Positions 47,948 through 56,746 of a stretch of DNA of 64,000 nucleotides are shown here, one piece after another (within the stretch, counting starts at the first letter, position 1; the number at the start of each line of letters is the position of its first letter). Below the pieces are notes generated by a model. It was not told the DNA's origin and searched no databases. It was given only the letters and a program-made list of their open reading frames with translations. The DNA is taken from contig CAIWTJ010000089.1 of assembly GCA_903915535.1 (NCBI GenBank), positions 1 through 64,000 of the forward strand, written 5' to 3'. The position numbers and the translations under genes were made by a program. This DNA comes from Enhydrobacter aerosaccus (GTDB lineage: Bacteria > Pseudomonadota > Alphaproteobacteria > Reyranellales > Reyranellaceae).

Positions 47948-49351
47948 ATGAGTGAGACGGCGCACAAGTTCGATCCCTCGATTCTGCGCGAATACGACAT
48001 CCGTGGCGTCGTGGGCACCACGCTGCACGTGTCCGACGCACGCGCGATCGGGCGCACGTTCGGCACGCTGGTCCGCCGCAAGGGCGGCAAGAAGGTGGCG
48101 CTGGGCTATGACGGGCGACTGAGCTCGCCCGATCTCGCCGCAGCCTGCACCGAAGGGCTGGTTGCCGCTGGCTGCGACGTCATCCAGATCGGGTTGGCCG
48201 CCACTCCGATGCTCTACTTCTCGGTCTATCACCTCGATGCCGACGGCGGCATCATGATCACCGGTTCGCACAATCCGCCGGACTACAACGGCTTCAAGAT
48301 GATGATGGGCAAGAAGTCATTCTTCGGCGCCGACATCACCAAGCTGGGCGAGATGGCGGGCAAGGGCGATCAGGACTCGGGCAAGGGCTCGGTCGAGAAA
48401 AAGAGCATCCTGGCCGACTACGCCGTGCGACTTCTCAAGGACGTGAAGCCCGGCAAGAAGCTCAAGGTCGCGTGGGATACCGGCAACGGTGCCGTCGGCG
48501 TTTCGATTCGCGCCGTCGTCGACAAGCTCCCGGGCAAGCACTACGTGCTGAACGAGAAGGTCGACGGCACATTTCCTGCTCACCATCCCGATCCGACCGT
48601 GCCGAAGAACCTCGAGCAGCTGGTCGCCGAGGTGAAGCGCCAGGGCTGCGATCTCGGCATCGCCTTCGATGGGGATGGCGACCGTATCGGCGCGGTCGAC
48701 GGCAAGGGCCGCATCCTGTGGGGCGATCAGCTTCTGATCCTGTGGGCGCGCGACGTGCTGAAGGATCATCCTGGCGCCACGATCATTGCCGATGTGAAGG
48801 CCAGTCAGGCACTGTTCGACGAAGTGCTGCGCGCCGGCGGCACGCCGCTGATGTGGAAGACCGGCCACTCGCTCATCAAGACCAAGATGGCCGAGCTCAA
48901 GTCGCCGCTGGCTGGCGAGATGAGCGGCCACATCTTCTTTGCAGACACTTTCTACGGCTTCGACGACGCGCTTTACTGCGGTCTGCGGCTCCTGAACATC
49001 GTGGCCAACGCCACCGAGAGCCTGGCCGCGATGCGCGACAAGCTTCCGCAGCTCGTGAACACGCCGGAGCTGCGCTTCGATTGCGCCGATGACCGCAAAT
49101 TCAAGGTTGTCGAGGAAGTGAAAGCGCGGTTGAAGGCGGCGAATGCCAAGGTGAACGACATCGACGGCGTGCGTGTCAACACACCCGATGGCTGGTGGTT
49201 GCTGCGCGCCTCGAATACGCAGCCGGTGCTCGTCGCGCGCTGTGAGAGCGCGAACGAGGCGGGCCTCGAGCGGTTGAAGGGCGATCTCAGGGCGGCTCTG
49301 GCCAAGAGCGGACTCGAGCTTCCGGACGAGGCGTCCGCCGGGCATCACTGA
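47948..49351 (+). CDS. Phosphomannomutase/phosphoglucomutase
   Basis: 467 residues, alpha-D-phosphohexomutase family. N-terminal [19 protein letters not shown], the phosphoserine loop [18 protein letters not shown], metal loop [12 protein letters not shown], sugar-binding [13 protein letters not shown] and the C-terminal phosphate site [15 protein letters not shown]. Interconverts mannose-1-P/6-P or glucose-1-P/6-P, giving precursors for galU and GDP-mannose. The AlgC/ManB type is likely, but specificity is not resolved. The stop shares a base with the next start. Confidence 0.93.
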   Translation: MSETAHKFDPSILREYDIRGVVGTTLHVSDARAIGRTFGTLVRRKGGKKVALGYDGRLSSPDLAAACTEGLVAAGCDVIQIGLAATPMLYFSVYHLDADGGIMITGSHNPPDYNGFKMMMGKKSFFGADITKLGEMAGKGDQDSGKGSVEKKSILADYAVRLLKDVKPGKKLKVAWDTGNGAVGVSIRAVVDKLPGKHYVLNEKVDGTFPAHHPDPTVPKNLEQLVAEVKRQGCDLGIAFDGDGDRIGAVDGKGRILWGDQLLILWARDVLKDHPGATIIADVKASQALFDEVLRAGGTPLMWKTGHSLIKTKMAELKSPLAGEMSGHIFFADTFYGFDDALYCGLRLLNIVANATESLAAMRDKLPQLVNTPELRFDCADDRKFKVVEEVKARLKAANAKVNDIDGVRVNTPDGWWLLRASNTQPVLVARCESANEAGLERLKGDLRAALAKSGLELPDEASAGHH

Positions 49352-49785
49352 TGCGGTTCTTCTTCTACGGCACGCTGCTCGACCGCGACGTTACTGCCTT
49401 GGTGCTGGGCCGCCGCCTGCCGGCATCGAGCTTCCTGCCGGCAGTGCTTCCGGGCTGGTCACGCTGGCGAGTGCAGGGCGGTAGTTACCCGATCTCCATT
49501 CCCGACCGCAAAGGGAGTGTTGCCGGCGCCGTCGTGGGCGGCCTCAGCGCCCGCGATGTGGCGCGGCTGGCGGCATACGAGGGAGCCGGTTATCGGATCT
49601 CGTTGCTCAAGGTCTGGCTCGGCGGGGTGTTGACGCGGGTGTCGGTCTTCGAACCGATCGTGAGCAAGCTCAAACCCACTGCAAGGTCCTGGGACCTGAT
49701 GCTCTGGCAGCGTCAGGACAAGAAGATTTTCGTCGCGCGCCTCCGGAGGGCGCTCAGCGGGCGCCAGGGGTATTCCAGGCCGTAA
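49351..49785 (+). CDS. Gamma-glutamylcyclotransferase-like (AIG2) protein
   Basis: 144 residues beginning RFFFYGTLLDRDVTALVLGR, the BtrG/GGCT motif with the Y-G-T-L substrate loop; a probable catalytic Glu is in AAYEGAGYRISLLKVW. AIG2-like enzymes act on gamma-glutamyl amides; no target can be assigned. Overlaps the phosphomutase by one base at its start and, at its 3' end, the convergent carboxypeptidase gene by 32 bp. Confidence 0.82.
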   Translation: MRFFFYGTLLDRDVTALVLGRRLPASSFLPAVLPGWSRWRVQGGSYPISIPDRKGSVAGAVVGGLSARDVARLAAYEGAGYRISLLKVWLGGVLTRVSVFEPIVSKLKPTARSWDLMLWQRQDKKIFVARLRRALSGRQGYSRP

Positions 49786-51160
49786 CCTGCAGCGCAGAGC
49801 AAAAGATCTTGCGCGCCGACAGCTTCTTGCAGCCATCGATCGCTTCGGCCTGCGACAGGTTGGTCAGCCGGGCACGATGAAACGTGCGCTGTGCCATCTG
49901 GACTTCGTCGATCGTCGCCGCGCCGTGTGAGCGGATCGCATCGGGCAGAGCCGAAGTGGCGCGCTCGAGTGCAAGTTCGGCCGCCTGGCTCTCGTTGAAG
50001 GAACCGACCTGGATCACCCAACTGCCGATTGTCGGCGCACCCGAGGCGATTGGCGCAGCGGAAGCGGTCGTGGCGAGCTGGATGGGAGCAGGGGCGGCTG
50101 CCGCAGTTGGGGCCGACGGTGCTGGCTCGGCTTTTGCCACCTGGCCGATGCGCGGGAGATCAGGGAAGCCCGCGCCGGGTACGAAATTGGCGGCGGCGTA
50201 GCGCGCCGACGGCGGTATGCGGGGCGACGTCCAGGCCGAGAGCGACTGGGCCTGTGCCGTGGCGAAGCCGCGATCCATCAGTTCGGCCATCAGCCTGTCG
50301 CGCGAGTAACCGCTATCGCCGCCCATTACGACGCCGATCAGGCGGCGATTGTCACGCACCGCCGACATCACAAGGTTGAATCCCGACGCTGCCGTGTAGC
50401 CCGTCTTCAGCCCGTCGGCCCCGGCGTAGGTCTGGAGCATCTGGTTATGATTCCCCAACATCCGGCCGCGGTAGTTATAGCTCTGCACCGAGAACACCGG
50501 ATAGTAATGCGGGAAGTCGCGGAGCAGGGCGTGGGCAAGCTTGGCGAGATCGCGCGCCGTCGTCACCTGTTCGCGATTTGGCAGGCCCGAGGCGTTGCGG
50601 AACACCGTCGACATCATGCCGAGCTGGCGCGCCTTCAGTGTCATCTGGCGGGCGAAGTTCTCCTCGTCGCCGCCCAATGCTTCACCCAGCACGATTGCTG
50701 CATCGTTCGCCGAACGCGTCACCAGGCCCATGACGGCGTCCCGCACGTTCACAGATCCACCTACCATGCCCATCTTGGTCGGCGAGGCATTGAGCGCCGC
50801 CAGCGACACCGGCAGTGAGTCGCCCAGCGACAGCTGGCCGGAATCGAGTGCCGAGAAGGTGAGGTAGAGCGTCATCAGCTTGGTCAGCGATGCGGGATGG
50901 CGCAGTTCGTCGGGGCGATCGGAGGCCAGCTCCCGGCCGCTGGTGGCATCTACGATAAGATACGAATCCTTAGAATTGACCGCCGGATTGGGCACCCAGG
51001 GCGAGGCGGCCCGCTGGACGGCCTTTGCCGCGTGCACTTTCGACGGCGGCGCAGCGCGCGTCTGCGCGATCGCTGCCGACAGCGCGAGGGTGGAAGCAAT
51101 GAAACTGCAGGCGGCAATCCAGCAAAGGCTTGCCGCACAGCGCTTGATGAGGAGGGTCAT
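49754..51160 (-). CDS. D-alanyl-D-alanine carboxypeptidase (PBP5/6-like) with SPOR domain
   Basis: 468 residues. Signal peptide residues 1-33 (ending AIAQT). Peptidase S11 motifs: S-x-x-K in HPASLTKLMTLYL, S-x-N in TRSANDAAIVLGEAL, and K-T-G in GADGLKTGYTAASGFN. After an Ala/Pro linker the C-terminal 80 residues are a SPOR domain (GSWVIQVGSFNESQAAELAL to SALQVTAW), which binds denuded glycan at division septa. The pairing is typical of alphaproteobacterial DacF-like enzymes. It trims terminal D-Ala from peptidoglycan stem peptides. Confidence 0.93.
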   Translation of the reverse strand: MTLLIKRCAASLCWIAACSFIASTLALSAAIAQTRAAPPSKVHAAKAVQRAASPWVPNPAVNSKDSYLIVDATSGRELASDRPDELRHPASLTKLMTLYLTFSALDSGQLSLGDSLPVSLAALNASPTKMGMVGGSVNVRDAVMGLVTRSANDAAIVLGEALGGDEENFARQMTLKARQLGMMSTVFRNASGLPNREQVTTARDLAKLAHALLRDFPHYYPVFSVQSYNYRGRMLGNHNQMLQTYAGADGLKTGYTAASGFNLVMSAVRDNRRLIGVVMGGDSGYSRDRLMAELMDRGFATAQAQSLSAWTSPRIPPSARYAAANFVPGAGFPDLPRIGQVAKAEPAPSAPTAAAAPAPIQLATTASAAPIASGAPTIGSWVIQVGSFNESQAAELALERATSALPDAIRSHGAATIDEVQMAQRTFHRARLTNLSQAEAIDGCKKLSARKIFCSALQVTAWNTPGAR

Positions 51161-51228
51161 CTCAAAACGCCACTACGCTGGAGTTGTTTTTCTTGAGCCC
51201 GCGCAACAGGTTACGGACTATTTCTAGA

Positions 51229-51257
51229 ATCTTACTAAAGTTTGTGTGGTTGTGCAA
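51229..51257 (-). promoter_or_regulatory. Candidate promoter of the carboxypeptidase gene
   Basis: On the minus strand TTGCAC (51252-51257) and TAAGAT (51229-51234) are spaced by 17 bp, about 70 bp before the ATG at 51160. Consensus matching only. Confidence 0.35.
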
Positions 51258-51325
51258 CGTTTGCCGCCGCTGTCGTGACAAAGTTGGTTCGGAAACTGCT
51301 TCGGCCCTTGGTGCAGGAGACAACA

Positions 51326-52042
51326 ATGAGATCGCTGTCGGCCGTGGTCTTCGCCTTCGCTTTGGCCTGCGCGGCTATAGTTCCAGCGTCGGCGCAGCGG
51401 GCCGATCGAAATGTCGATCTCCCCGTCGTCCGCAGCCTCTCCTGGTTCGGCTATGTGGGCGGCGACGACGTCCGCGCGGCCTGCCAGCCCGGAACGCGCA
51501 GCCACATAAGATTGATCTACAACGCCCTGTGGGAAGAACAGGTGCGGTCCTACGATCTCTTCCCGCAGCCGGACGGCACGGCCAGCCTGAATGTCGGCGT
51601 GCTGGCGGACCAAGGCAATGTCGCCTCCCTTTCCATCGGCAGCGCTCTCGACATCACAAATCCGTGGCGCATGAAGAAGGGCCAACGCCTGCTGAACGGG
51701 GACGAGACGCGCGAATTGATGGCCGCATTGCTGGCCAGTGCGGCATTCGGTCCGCCACGCGATGGCCTCCGCCTGCCGGACAACGATTTCTGGTGGGCGG
51801 TTTCATCCTGCCGTGACGGCGCCTGGGGCTTTCAGGCCTATCATTATCCGACCGACGGCTTCGCCAATGTGAAGTTCGCGGACCGGCTCTGGACCTTCGA
51901 CGAGGTGCGTGTGCCGGTCAACAAGCCACGCACCCTCGAACCGGCTGAATTCCGCCGCGGCTTCGACAGCCACGCCGCCCAGCGAGGGCGGGGAGACCGC
52001 TGGATGGTGGTTGTGGGAAAGGATGGGCTGCGGCCGAGGTAG
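51326..52042 (+). CDS. Secreted protein of unknown function
   Basis: 238 residues from the ATG at 51326; the frame is open back to 51242 but lacks a ribosome site there. Residues 1-23 are a signal peptide (MRSLSAVVFAFALACAAIVP, cleavage near ASAQ). The mature protein has two Cys (AACQPGT, SSCRDGAWGF) that could pair in the periplasm, with aromatic-rich DNDFWWAVSS and FQAYHYPTDGFANVKFADRL. I do not recognise the family. Divergent from the carboxypeptidase and 63 bp upstream of clpS, without evident link to either. Confidence 0.7.
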   Translation: MRSLSAVVFAFALACAAIVPASAQRADRNVDLPVVRSLSWFGYVGGDDVRAACQPGTRSHIRLIYNALWEEQVRSYDLFPQPDGTASLNVGVLADQGNVASLSIGSALDITNPWRMKKGQRLLNGDETRELMAALLASAAFGPPRDGLRLPDNDFWWAVSSCRDGAWGFQAYHYPTDGFANVKFADRLWTFDEVRVPVNKPRTLEPAEFRRGFDSHAAQRGRGDRWMVVVGKDGLRPR

Positions 52043-52105
52043 CGGAAACGCTTTCAGTGACTATATAATTCAGGAGCTTCGGCAAGAGAGGGCTGTTCCA
52101 AGACG

Positions 52106-52540
52106 ATGTTGTTCCTGCGTTCCGCAAACGATTGGCGCCTCGAGGGCGAACGGCTGGGTGGCCCGAAAGAGCCGCCCGGTGGCCCGCCGCAGCAGCCGCC
52201 GTCGCGCCGGGACGGCGGAAACGGCAACGACGACGACAAGGACGGCGGCCGCACGGGCGCGCTGACGCTCACGCGCACCCGGACGAAGAAGCCTTCCATG
52301 TACAAGGTGCTGATGCTGAACGACGACTACACGCCGATGGAGTTCGTGGTCGACGTTCTGCAGAACATCTTCCAGAAAAACCGTGAGGAGGCGACGGAGA
52401 TCATGCTGCACGTCCATCAGAAGGGCGTGGGGGTCTGCGGCGTTTATACGTATGAGGTTGCCGAGACAAAGGTGACCCAGACGGTCGACTATGCACGCAA
52501 GAATCAGCATCCTCTGCAGTGCACGTTGGAGAAAGAATAG
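52106..52540 (+). CDS. clpS: ATP-dependent Clp protease adaptor ClpS
   Basis: 144 residues as called. The ClpS core begins near residue 61: [20 protein letters not shown], then [29 protein letters not shown] and the end [11 protein letters not shown]; the binding-pocket Asn-Asp-Asp and His residues for N-degron recognition are present. The first 60 residues are a Pro/Gly- and Asp-rich tail of low complexity. ClpS N-tails normally act in ClpA engagement, and this one is long; a later start at codon 65 (ATG 52298) would delete most of it. clpA follows 33 bp downstream. Confidence 0.93.
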   Translation: MLFLRSANDWRLEGERLGGPKEPPGGPPQQPPSRRDGGNGNDDDKDGGRTGALTLTRTRTKKPSMYKVLMLNDDYTPMEFVVDVLQNIFQKNREEATEIMLHVHQKGVGVCGVYTYEVAETKVTQTVDYARKNQHPLQCTLEKE

Positions 52541-52573
52541 TTAGTTCGCTTTTTTTTCAGTCGAGGTGGTTCG

Positions 52574-54898
52574 ATGTCCATGTTGTCCAAGAACCTCGAG
52601 AAATCCCTTCACCGAGCGTTCGCGCTGGCCGGGGAACGTCGCCACGAATATGCAACGCTCGAGCACCTGCTCCTGGCGATGACCGAGGATGAGGACGCGA
52701 CGCCCGTCCTCAAGGCCTGCGGCGTTGACATAGACCGGCTGCGGCACGATCTCGAGACCTTCGTCGACAACCGGCTGAAGGGCATCGTGACGCAAACGCC
52801 GAACGAGCCGCTGCCGACCGCTGGGTTCCAGCGCGTCGTCCAGCGCGCGGCGGTGCATGTCCAGTCGTCGGGCCGCAAGGAAGTCACCGGTGCCAACGTG
52901 CTGGTCGCTCTCTTTTCGGAACGCGACAGCCACGCCGTCTCGTTCCTCGAGAACCAGGGCATGTCCCGCCTCGATGCGGTCGACTACATCAGCCACGGCA
53001 AGGCCAAGGTGCCGGGCCGTGCCCGTGCGCGCCGCGCCACCGGCTCCGAGGAAGAGAACGGCGGCGAGCCCGCAGCCAAGCAGGGCAACGAGGCGCTGAC
53101 GGCCTATTGCGTCGACCTCAACCAGAAGGCCCGCGATGGCAAGGTCGATCCGCTGATCGGCCGTGAATACGAGGTCGAGCGTACGATCCAGGTCCTTTGC
53201 CGCCGTACCAAGAACAACCCGCTCTATGTCGGTGAGCCGGGCGTCGGCAAGACCGCGATCGCCGAGGGCCTCGCGCGCAAGATCGTCGACGGCGAAGTGC
53301 CGGACGTGCTGAAGGAATCCACCATCTACTCGCTCGACATGGGCGCGTTGCTGGCCGGCACGCGCTATCGCGGCGACTTCGAGGAGCGGCTGAAGGCCGT
53401 CCTGACCGAGCTCAAGAAGAAGCCGAACTCGGTCCTGTTCATCGACGAGATCCACACCATCATCGGCGCCGGCGCCACGTCGGGCGGTTCGATGGATGCA
53501 TCGAACTTGCTCAAGCCCTCGCTGCAGTCGGGCGAACTGCGCTGCATCGGCTCGACCACCTACAAGGAATACCGCAACTACTTCGAGAAGGACCGCGCGC
53601 TGGTGCGGCGCTTCCAGAAGATCGACGTGGCGGAGCCTTCGATCAGCGATGCAATCGAGATCATGAAGGGGCTCAAGACCGTTTATGAAAAGCACCATCA
53701 CGTGAGCTTCACGGACGATGCCATAAAGGCGTCGGTTGAGCTGTCGGCGCGCTACATCCACGACCGCAAGCTGCCCGACAAGGCGATCGACGTGATCGAC
53801 GAGGTCGGTGCCGCCCAGATGCTGCGCAAGCCGGACGAGCGCAAGACGACCATCGACGTGCCGGATATCGAGGAGATCGTGGCCAAGATCGCCCGTATCC
53901 CACCGAAGTCGGTGTCGAAGGACGACACCGAGATGCTGCGGGTGATAGACCAGGACCTGAAGCGTGTCGTTTTCGGCCAGGACAAGGCGATCGACCAGCT
54001 GAGTGCGGCGATCAAGCTCGCGCGTGCGGGCCTGCGCTCGCCAGAAAAGCCGATCGGATCGTACCTGCTGGCCGGCCCCACGGGCGTCGGCAAGACCGAG
54101 GTGACGCGCCAGCTCGCGCGCCTGCTCGGCCTCGAGCTGATTCGCTTCGACATGTCGGAGTACATGGAGCGTCACAGCGTGAGCCGATTGATCGGCGCGC
54201 CGCCGGGCTACGTCGGCTTCGACCAGGGCGGCATGCTGACAGACAAGGTGAACCAGCATCCACACTGCGTGATCCTGCTCGACGAGATCGAGAAGGCGCA
54301 TCCGGACGTGTTCAACATCCTGCTGCAGGTGATGGACTACGGAAAGCTGACCGACCACAACGGCCGGACGGTCGACTTCCGCAACGTCATCCTGTGCATG
54401 ACGACGAACGCCGGCGCCGCCGACATCGCCAAGCCTGCGCTCGGTTTCGGCCGCGAGGCGCGCCACGACGAGGATGACGAGGCGATCAACCGCCTGTTCG
54501 CGCCTGAGTTCCGCAACCGCCTCGACGCGATCATCAAGTTCAACAGCCTGGGTCCCGAGAGCATGGGACACGTGGTGGACAAGTTCGTGGCTGAGCTGGA
54601 AGTGCAGCTTGCCGACCGCAAGGTCTTCATCGAGCTGTCGGAGAGCGCGCGGCGCTGGCTGGCGACCAAGGGCTACGACCGCCTTTACGGCGCGCGTCCC
54701 CTGGCCCGCATCATCCAGGAGCACCTCAAGAAGCCGCTGGCCGAGGAAGTGCTGTTCGGCAAGCTGGCCAACGGCGGCGGCACGGTCCGTGTCGACACCG
54801 ATTTGCCGGGCGAGGCGGGTAAGCTCGTCTTCACCTTCCTGCCGCCCGAGCCGCGGGCGCTTCCGCCCGCCAACCAAGAGCCTGTGCTGGCTGAGTGA
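52574..54898 (+). CDS. clpA: ATP-dependent Clp protease ATPase subunit ClpA
   Basis: 774 residues. N-terminal Clp-N repeats ([20 protein letters not shown]), first AAA+ with Walker [14 protein letters not shown], second AAA+ with [15 protein letters not shown], and pore/loop features [13 protein letters not shown] and the ClpP-docking-type KPALGFGRE. Unfolds substrates for ClpP, with N-degron substrates delivered by ClpS from the gene immediately upstream. The stop codon overlaps the start of a 62-codon membrane ORF. Confidence 0.97.
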   Translation: MSMLSKNLEKSLHRAFALAGERRHEYATLEHLLLAMTEDEDATPVLKACGVDIDRLRHDLETFVDNRLKGIVTQTPNEPLPTAGFQRVVQRAAVHVQSSGRKEVTGANVLVALFSERDSHAVSFLENQGMSRLDAVDYISHGKAKVPGRARARRATGSEEENGGEPAAKQGNEALTAYCVDLNQKARDGKVDPLIGREYEVERTIQVLCRRTKNNPLYVGEPGVGKTAIAEGLARKIVDGEVPDVLKESTIYSLDMGALLAGTRYRGDFEERLKAVLTELKKKPNSVLFIDEIHTIIGAGATSGGSMDASNLLKPSLQSGELRCIGSTTYKEYRNYFEKDRALVRRFQKIDVAEPSISDAIEIMKGLKTVYEKHHHVSFTDDAIKASVELSARYIHDRKLPDKAIDVIDEVGAAQMLRKPDERKTTIDVPDIEEIVAKIARIPPKSVSKDDTEMLRVIDQDLKRVVFGQDKAIDQLSAAIKLARAGLRSPEKPIGSYLLAGPTGVGKTEVTRQLARLLGLELIRFDMSEYMERHSVSRLIGAPPGYVGFDQGGMLTDKVNQHPHCVILLDEIEKAHPDVFNILLQVMDYGKLTDHNGRTVDFRNVILCMTTNAGAADIAKPALGFGREARHDEDDEAINRLFAPEFRNRLDAIIKFNSLGPESMGHVVDKFVAELEVQLADRKVFIELSESARRWLATKGYDRLYGARPLARIIQEHLKKPLAEEVLFGKLANGGGTVRVDTDLPGEAGKLVFTFLPPEPRALPPANQEPVLAE

Positions 54899-55083
54899 AG
54901 ACGCTTCGTCCGCTCTGGATTGCTTTGAGGGCCGCGGTGCTAGCCACCGCGGTCTTTGCTGTTTCTATCAACATCATCGATCACGCCGGATGGAAGGGGT
55001 TGATGCTCGTTGGCATCGACTTCACCAACTACGTCGTCTTTTGCGTGATCTTCTTTCTGGGCGTTCTAACCGTAAAGACCTGA
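54895..55083 (+). CDS. Small membrane protein overlapping the clpA stop
   Basis: 62 residues from a GTG at 54895 that forms a GTGA overlap with the clpA stop. Two hydrophobic helices, ALRAAVLATAVFAVSINII and TNYVVFCVIFFLGVLTV, separated by a short DHAGWKGLM loop, with a basic N-terminus ([12 protein letters not shown], as fMet for GTG). The overlap and frame suggest real coupled translation. No family recognised. A REP-like element begins 11 bp after the stop. Confidence 0.55.
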   Translation: MKTLRPLWIALRAAVLATAVFAVSINIIDHAGWKGLMLVGIDFTNYVVFCVIFFLGVLTVKT

Positions 55084-55093
55084 CAGGTTTTCC

Positions 55094-55183
55094 TGTCATC
55101 CTAAGCGCAGCGAAGGATCTTGCGCGTTAGCAAACGCTTCGTTCGCAATGATCGCTAGGTCCTTCGCTTCGCTCAGGACGACA
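55094..55183. repeat. REP-like inverted repeat between convergent genes
   Basis: Two 27-nt arms (55094-55120 and 55157-55183; core words GTCATCCTAAGCG and AGCGAAGGA) pair with four mismatches across a 36-bp spacer. The right arm ends exactly at the stop codon of the minus-strand FemAB-like gene. TCATCCT...AGCGAAGGA is the widespread REP-type word; related words occur at 8710-8760 and 10669-10807. Confidence 0.75.
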
Positions 55184-56380
55184 TTATCCTTCGTTCTCTT
55201 TCTTGAACGGCGAATACTGCATCAGCCCTTCAATCTCCTGCTCGACAGCGGGGCGTTCGCGCTTCAGGTAATCGTCGATGGCGCGGCGGAAGGCGGGATC
55301 GACGATCCAGTGCGCCGAGTAGGTCTTTACCGGCAGGTAGCCGCGCTGGATTTTGTGATCGCCCTGTGCACCGGCCTCGACCCGGGCCAAGCCGTGCTCG
55401 ATCGCGTGGTCGATCGCCTGGTAGTAGCAGGCCTCGAAATGCAGGAACGCGTGGCTTTCGAGGCAGCCCCAGTAGCGGCCGTAGAGGGTGTCGTCGCCCT
55501 TGAGGTTGAGCGCGCCGCCGACCGGGCGGCCGTCGGCCTCGGCCATCACCAGCACGACCTTGTCGGCCATCGTGCTTCCCAGGATGTCGAAGAAGGCACG
55601 CGTCAGGTAGGGCGTGCCCCACTTGCGACCGCCGGTATCCATATAGAAGGCGAAGAAGGCGTCCCAGTGCTCGGGCTTGATATCGTCGCCGGTGAGTTGG
55701 CGGATGACGAGCCCTTCCTGTCGCACCTGCTCGCGCTCCTTGCGGATCGCCTTGCGCTTGCGCGAGGAGAGGGCCCCCAGAAAGTCGTCGAAGCTTTTGT
55801 AGCCCTGATTGCTCCAGTGATACTGCTGCCCGAGCCGCAGCAGCCACCCGCGCTCACCGAAGCGCTTCCAGTCGTCCTCGCTGCAGAAGGTGGCGTGGAC
55901 CGAGCTGATATTGTTGTCGCCAGCGATCGTCGCCAGCATGTCGATAAGGGCATCGCGAACCGCCGACGCGAGAGGTCCCGGTCTGGCGAACAGGCGCGGG
56001 CCGGGAACGGGCGTGAAAGGGATCGCGACCTGGAGCTTCGGGTAATAGCGGCCGCCAGCGCGTTCGAGCGCCTGCGCCCAGCCATGGTCGAAGATGTATT
56101 CGCCCTGGCTGTGGCTCTTTACGTACATCGGCGTGGCGCCCTGCAAGGTGCCGTCCGACGTTTCGGCCAGGAGATACTGCGGCTGCCACCCGGTGCGCCG
56201 GCCGACCGACTTGGAATCCTCGAGCGCCTTCAGGAAGCCGTGGCTCAGGAACGGGTTTCCGCCCGAGCCGGGCGCGAGCGCGCACGCGTCCCATTGGTCC
56301 GCATCGACGGCGGCGAGGCTTTCGACGACGCGCAGCCCGATCGTCGGGGAGTCATCCGGCATGCCGCCAGCATAGCGCAA
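55184..56380 (-). CDS. FemAB-like / GNAT-type acyltransferase (PF04339-like)
   Basis: 398 residues from the first ATG; a start at residue 7 (MPDDSPTIGLRVVESL) is as plausible. Family features: NPFLSHGFLKALEDSKSVG, GWQPQYLLAE, YIFDHGWAQALERAGGRYYP, KLQVAIPFTPVPGPRLF, the basic SSRKRKAIRKEREQVRQEGL, and HFEACYYQAIDHAIEHGLAR. The PF04339 FemAB_like family shares the GNAT fold of FemX and leucyl-tRNA transferases and is presumed to act in peptidoglycan or cell-envelope biosynthesis; substrate unknown. Monocistronic by context. Confidence 0.85.
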   Translation of the reverse strand: MRYAGGMPDDSPTIGLRVVESLAAVDADQWDACALAPGSGGNPFLSHGFLKALEDSKSVGRRTGWQPQYLLAETSDGTLQGATPMYVKSHSQGEYIFDHGWAQALERAGGRYYPKLQVAIPFTPVPGPRLFARPGPLASAVRDALIDMLATIAGDNNISSVHATFCSEDDWKRFGERGWLLRLGQQYHWSNQGYKSFDDFLGALSSRKRKAIRKEREQVRQEGLVIRQLTGDDIKPEHWDAFFAFYMDTGGRKWGTPYLTRAFFDILGSTMADKVVLVMAEADGRPVGGALNLKGDDTLYGRYWGCLESHAFLHFEACYYQAIDHAIEHGLARVEAGAQGDHKIQRGYLPVKTYSAHWIVDPAFRRAIDDYLKRERPAVEQEIEGLMQYSPFKKENEG

Positions 56381-56403
56381 ATCGTGCCATCAAGAGGGCA
56401 GAC

Positions 56404-56434
56404 AAAAAAAGTCCGGCAGACCGAAGTCGCCGGA
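56404..56434 (-). terminator. Intrinsic terminator upstream of the FemAB-like gene
   Basis: On the minus strand TCCGGC (56429-56434) and GCCGGA (56412-56417) pair around an 11-base loop, followed by C and TTTTTTT (56404-56410). It would stop transcripts arriving from the micro-ORF/nrdJ direction before the FemAB-like gene. Confidence 0.7.
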
Positions 56435-56571
56435 TCTTTGGCTAGTTTCGCCTTTCCGCTCTCCGTGAGGAGGGCGTTGCATTGGCTTTAATGCATTATC
56501 GTTGAAGGTGGCTTCCGGGGGGGGCCCGTGAGGGCACCCGACCGGAAACCGAAAGGCGTTTTAGGTAGAGG

Positions 56572-56595
56572 GGCCAGGGTCCGAAGACCCTGGCC
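56572..56595 (-). terminator. UUCG-loop hairpin behind the Lys/Ala micro-ORF
   Basis: GGCCAGGGTC (56586-56595 read on the minus strand) and GACCCTGGCC (56572-56581) form a perfect 10-bp stem closed by TTCG, a very stable tetraloop on the minus-strand RNA. It starts 15 bp after the micro-ORF stop. The run after it is C-rich rather than T-rich, so it may be a 3' stabiliser as much as a terminator. Confidence 0.65.
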
Positions 56596-56610
56596 AACGC
56601 CCTGTCCTAA

Positions 56611-56667
56611 TTAGGACTTCTTCTTCTTAGCAGCCTTCTTCTTAGCAGCCTTTTTCTTAGCAGCCAT
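56611..56667 (-). CDS. 18-residue Lys/Ala-rich micro-protein
   Basis: An 18-codon ORF, MAAKKKAAKKKAAKKKKS, made only of Ala and Lys apart from the ends, in three AA-KKK units. AGGAG precedes the ATG by six bases, and a strong UUCG-loop hairpin follows the stop, so it looks like an independent transcript of about 100 nt. The composition resembles the basic tails of histone H1-like bacterial proteins; short Lys/Ala-rich peptides of this type occur elsewhere in alphaproteobacteria, as far as I recall. Ten Lys in 18 residues suggests nucleic-acid or polyphosphate binding, but no function is shown. It may alternatively be a repetitive remnant of a longer basic protein. Confidence 0.5.
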   Translation of the reverse strand: MAAKKKAAKKKAAKKKKS

Positions 56668-56746
56668 AACTGTCTCCTATGGTTAGCATTGAAGTTCCCA
56701 ACCGCGGGTTCCTCGCCTTACGCAGGGTACGCTCGTCACGCATGCG

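Noticed and set aside
52541-54877. A 778-codon minus-strand open frame opposite clpA
   Set aside because: Antisense shadow of clpA with biased composition and no recognisable domain. Similar long shadows opposite guaB (2938-4545), rsmB-like (6610-8715), guaA (8970-10538) and nrdJ (58838-60403) were dropped for the same reason.
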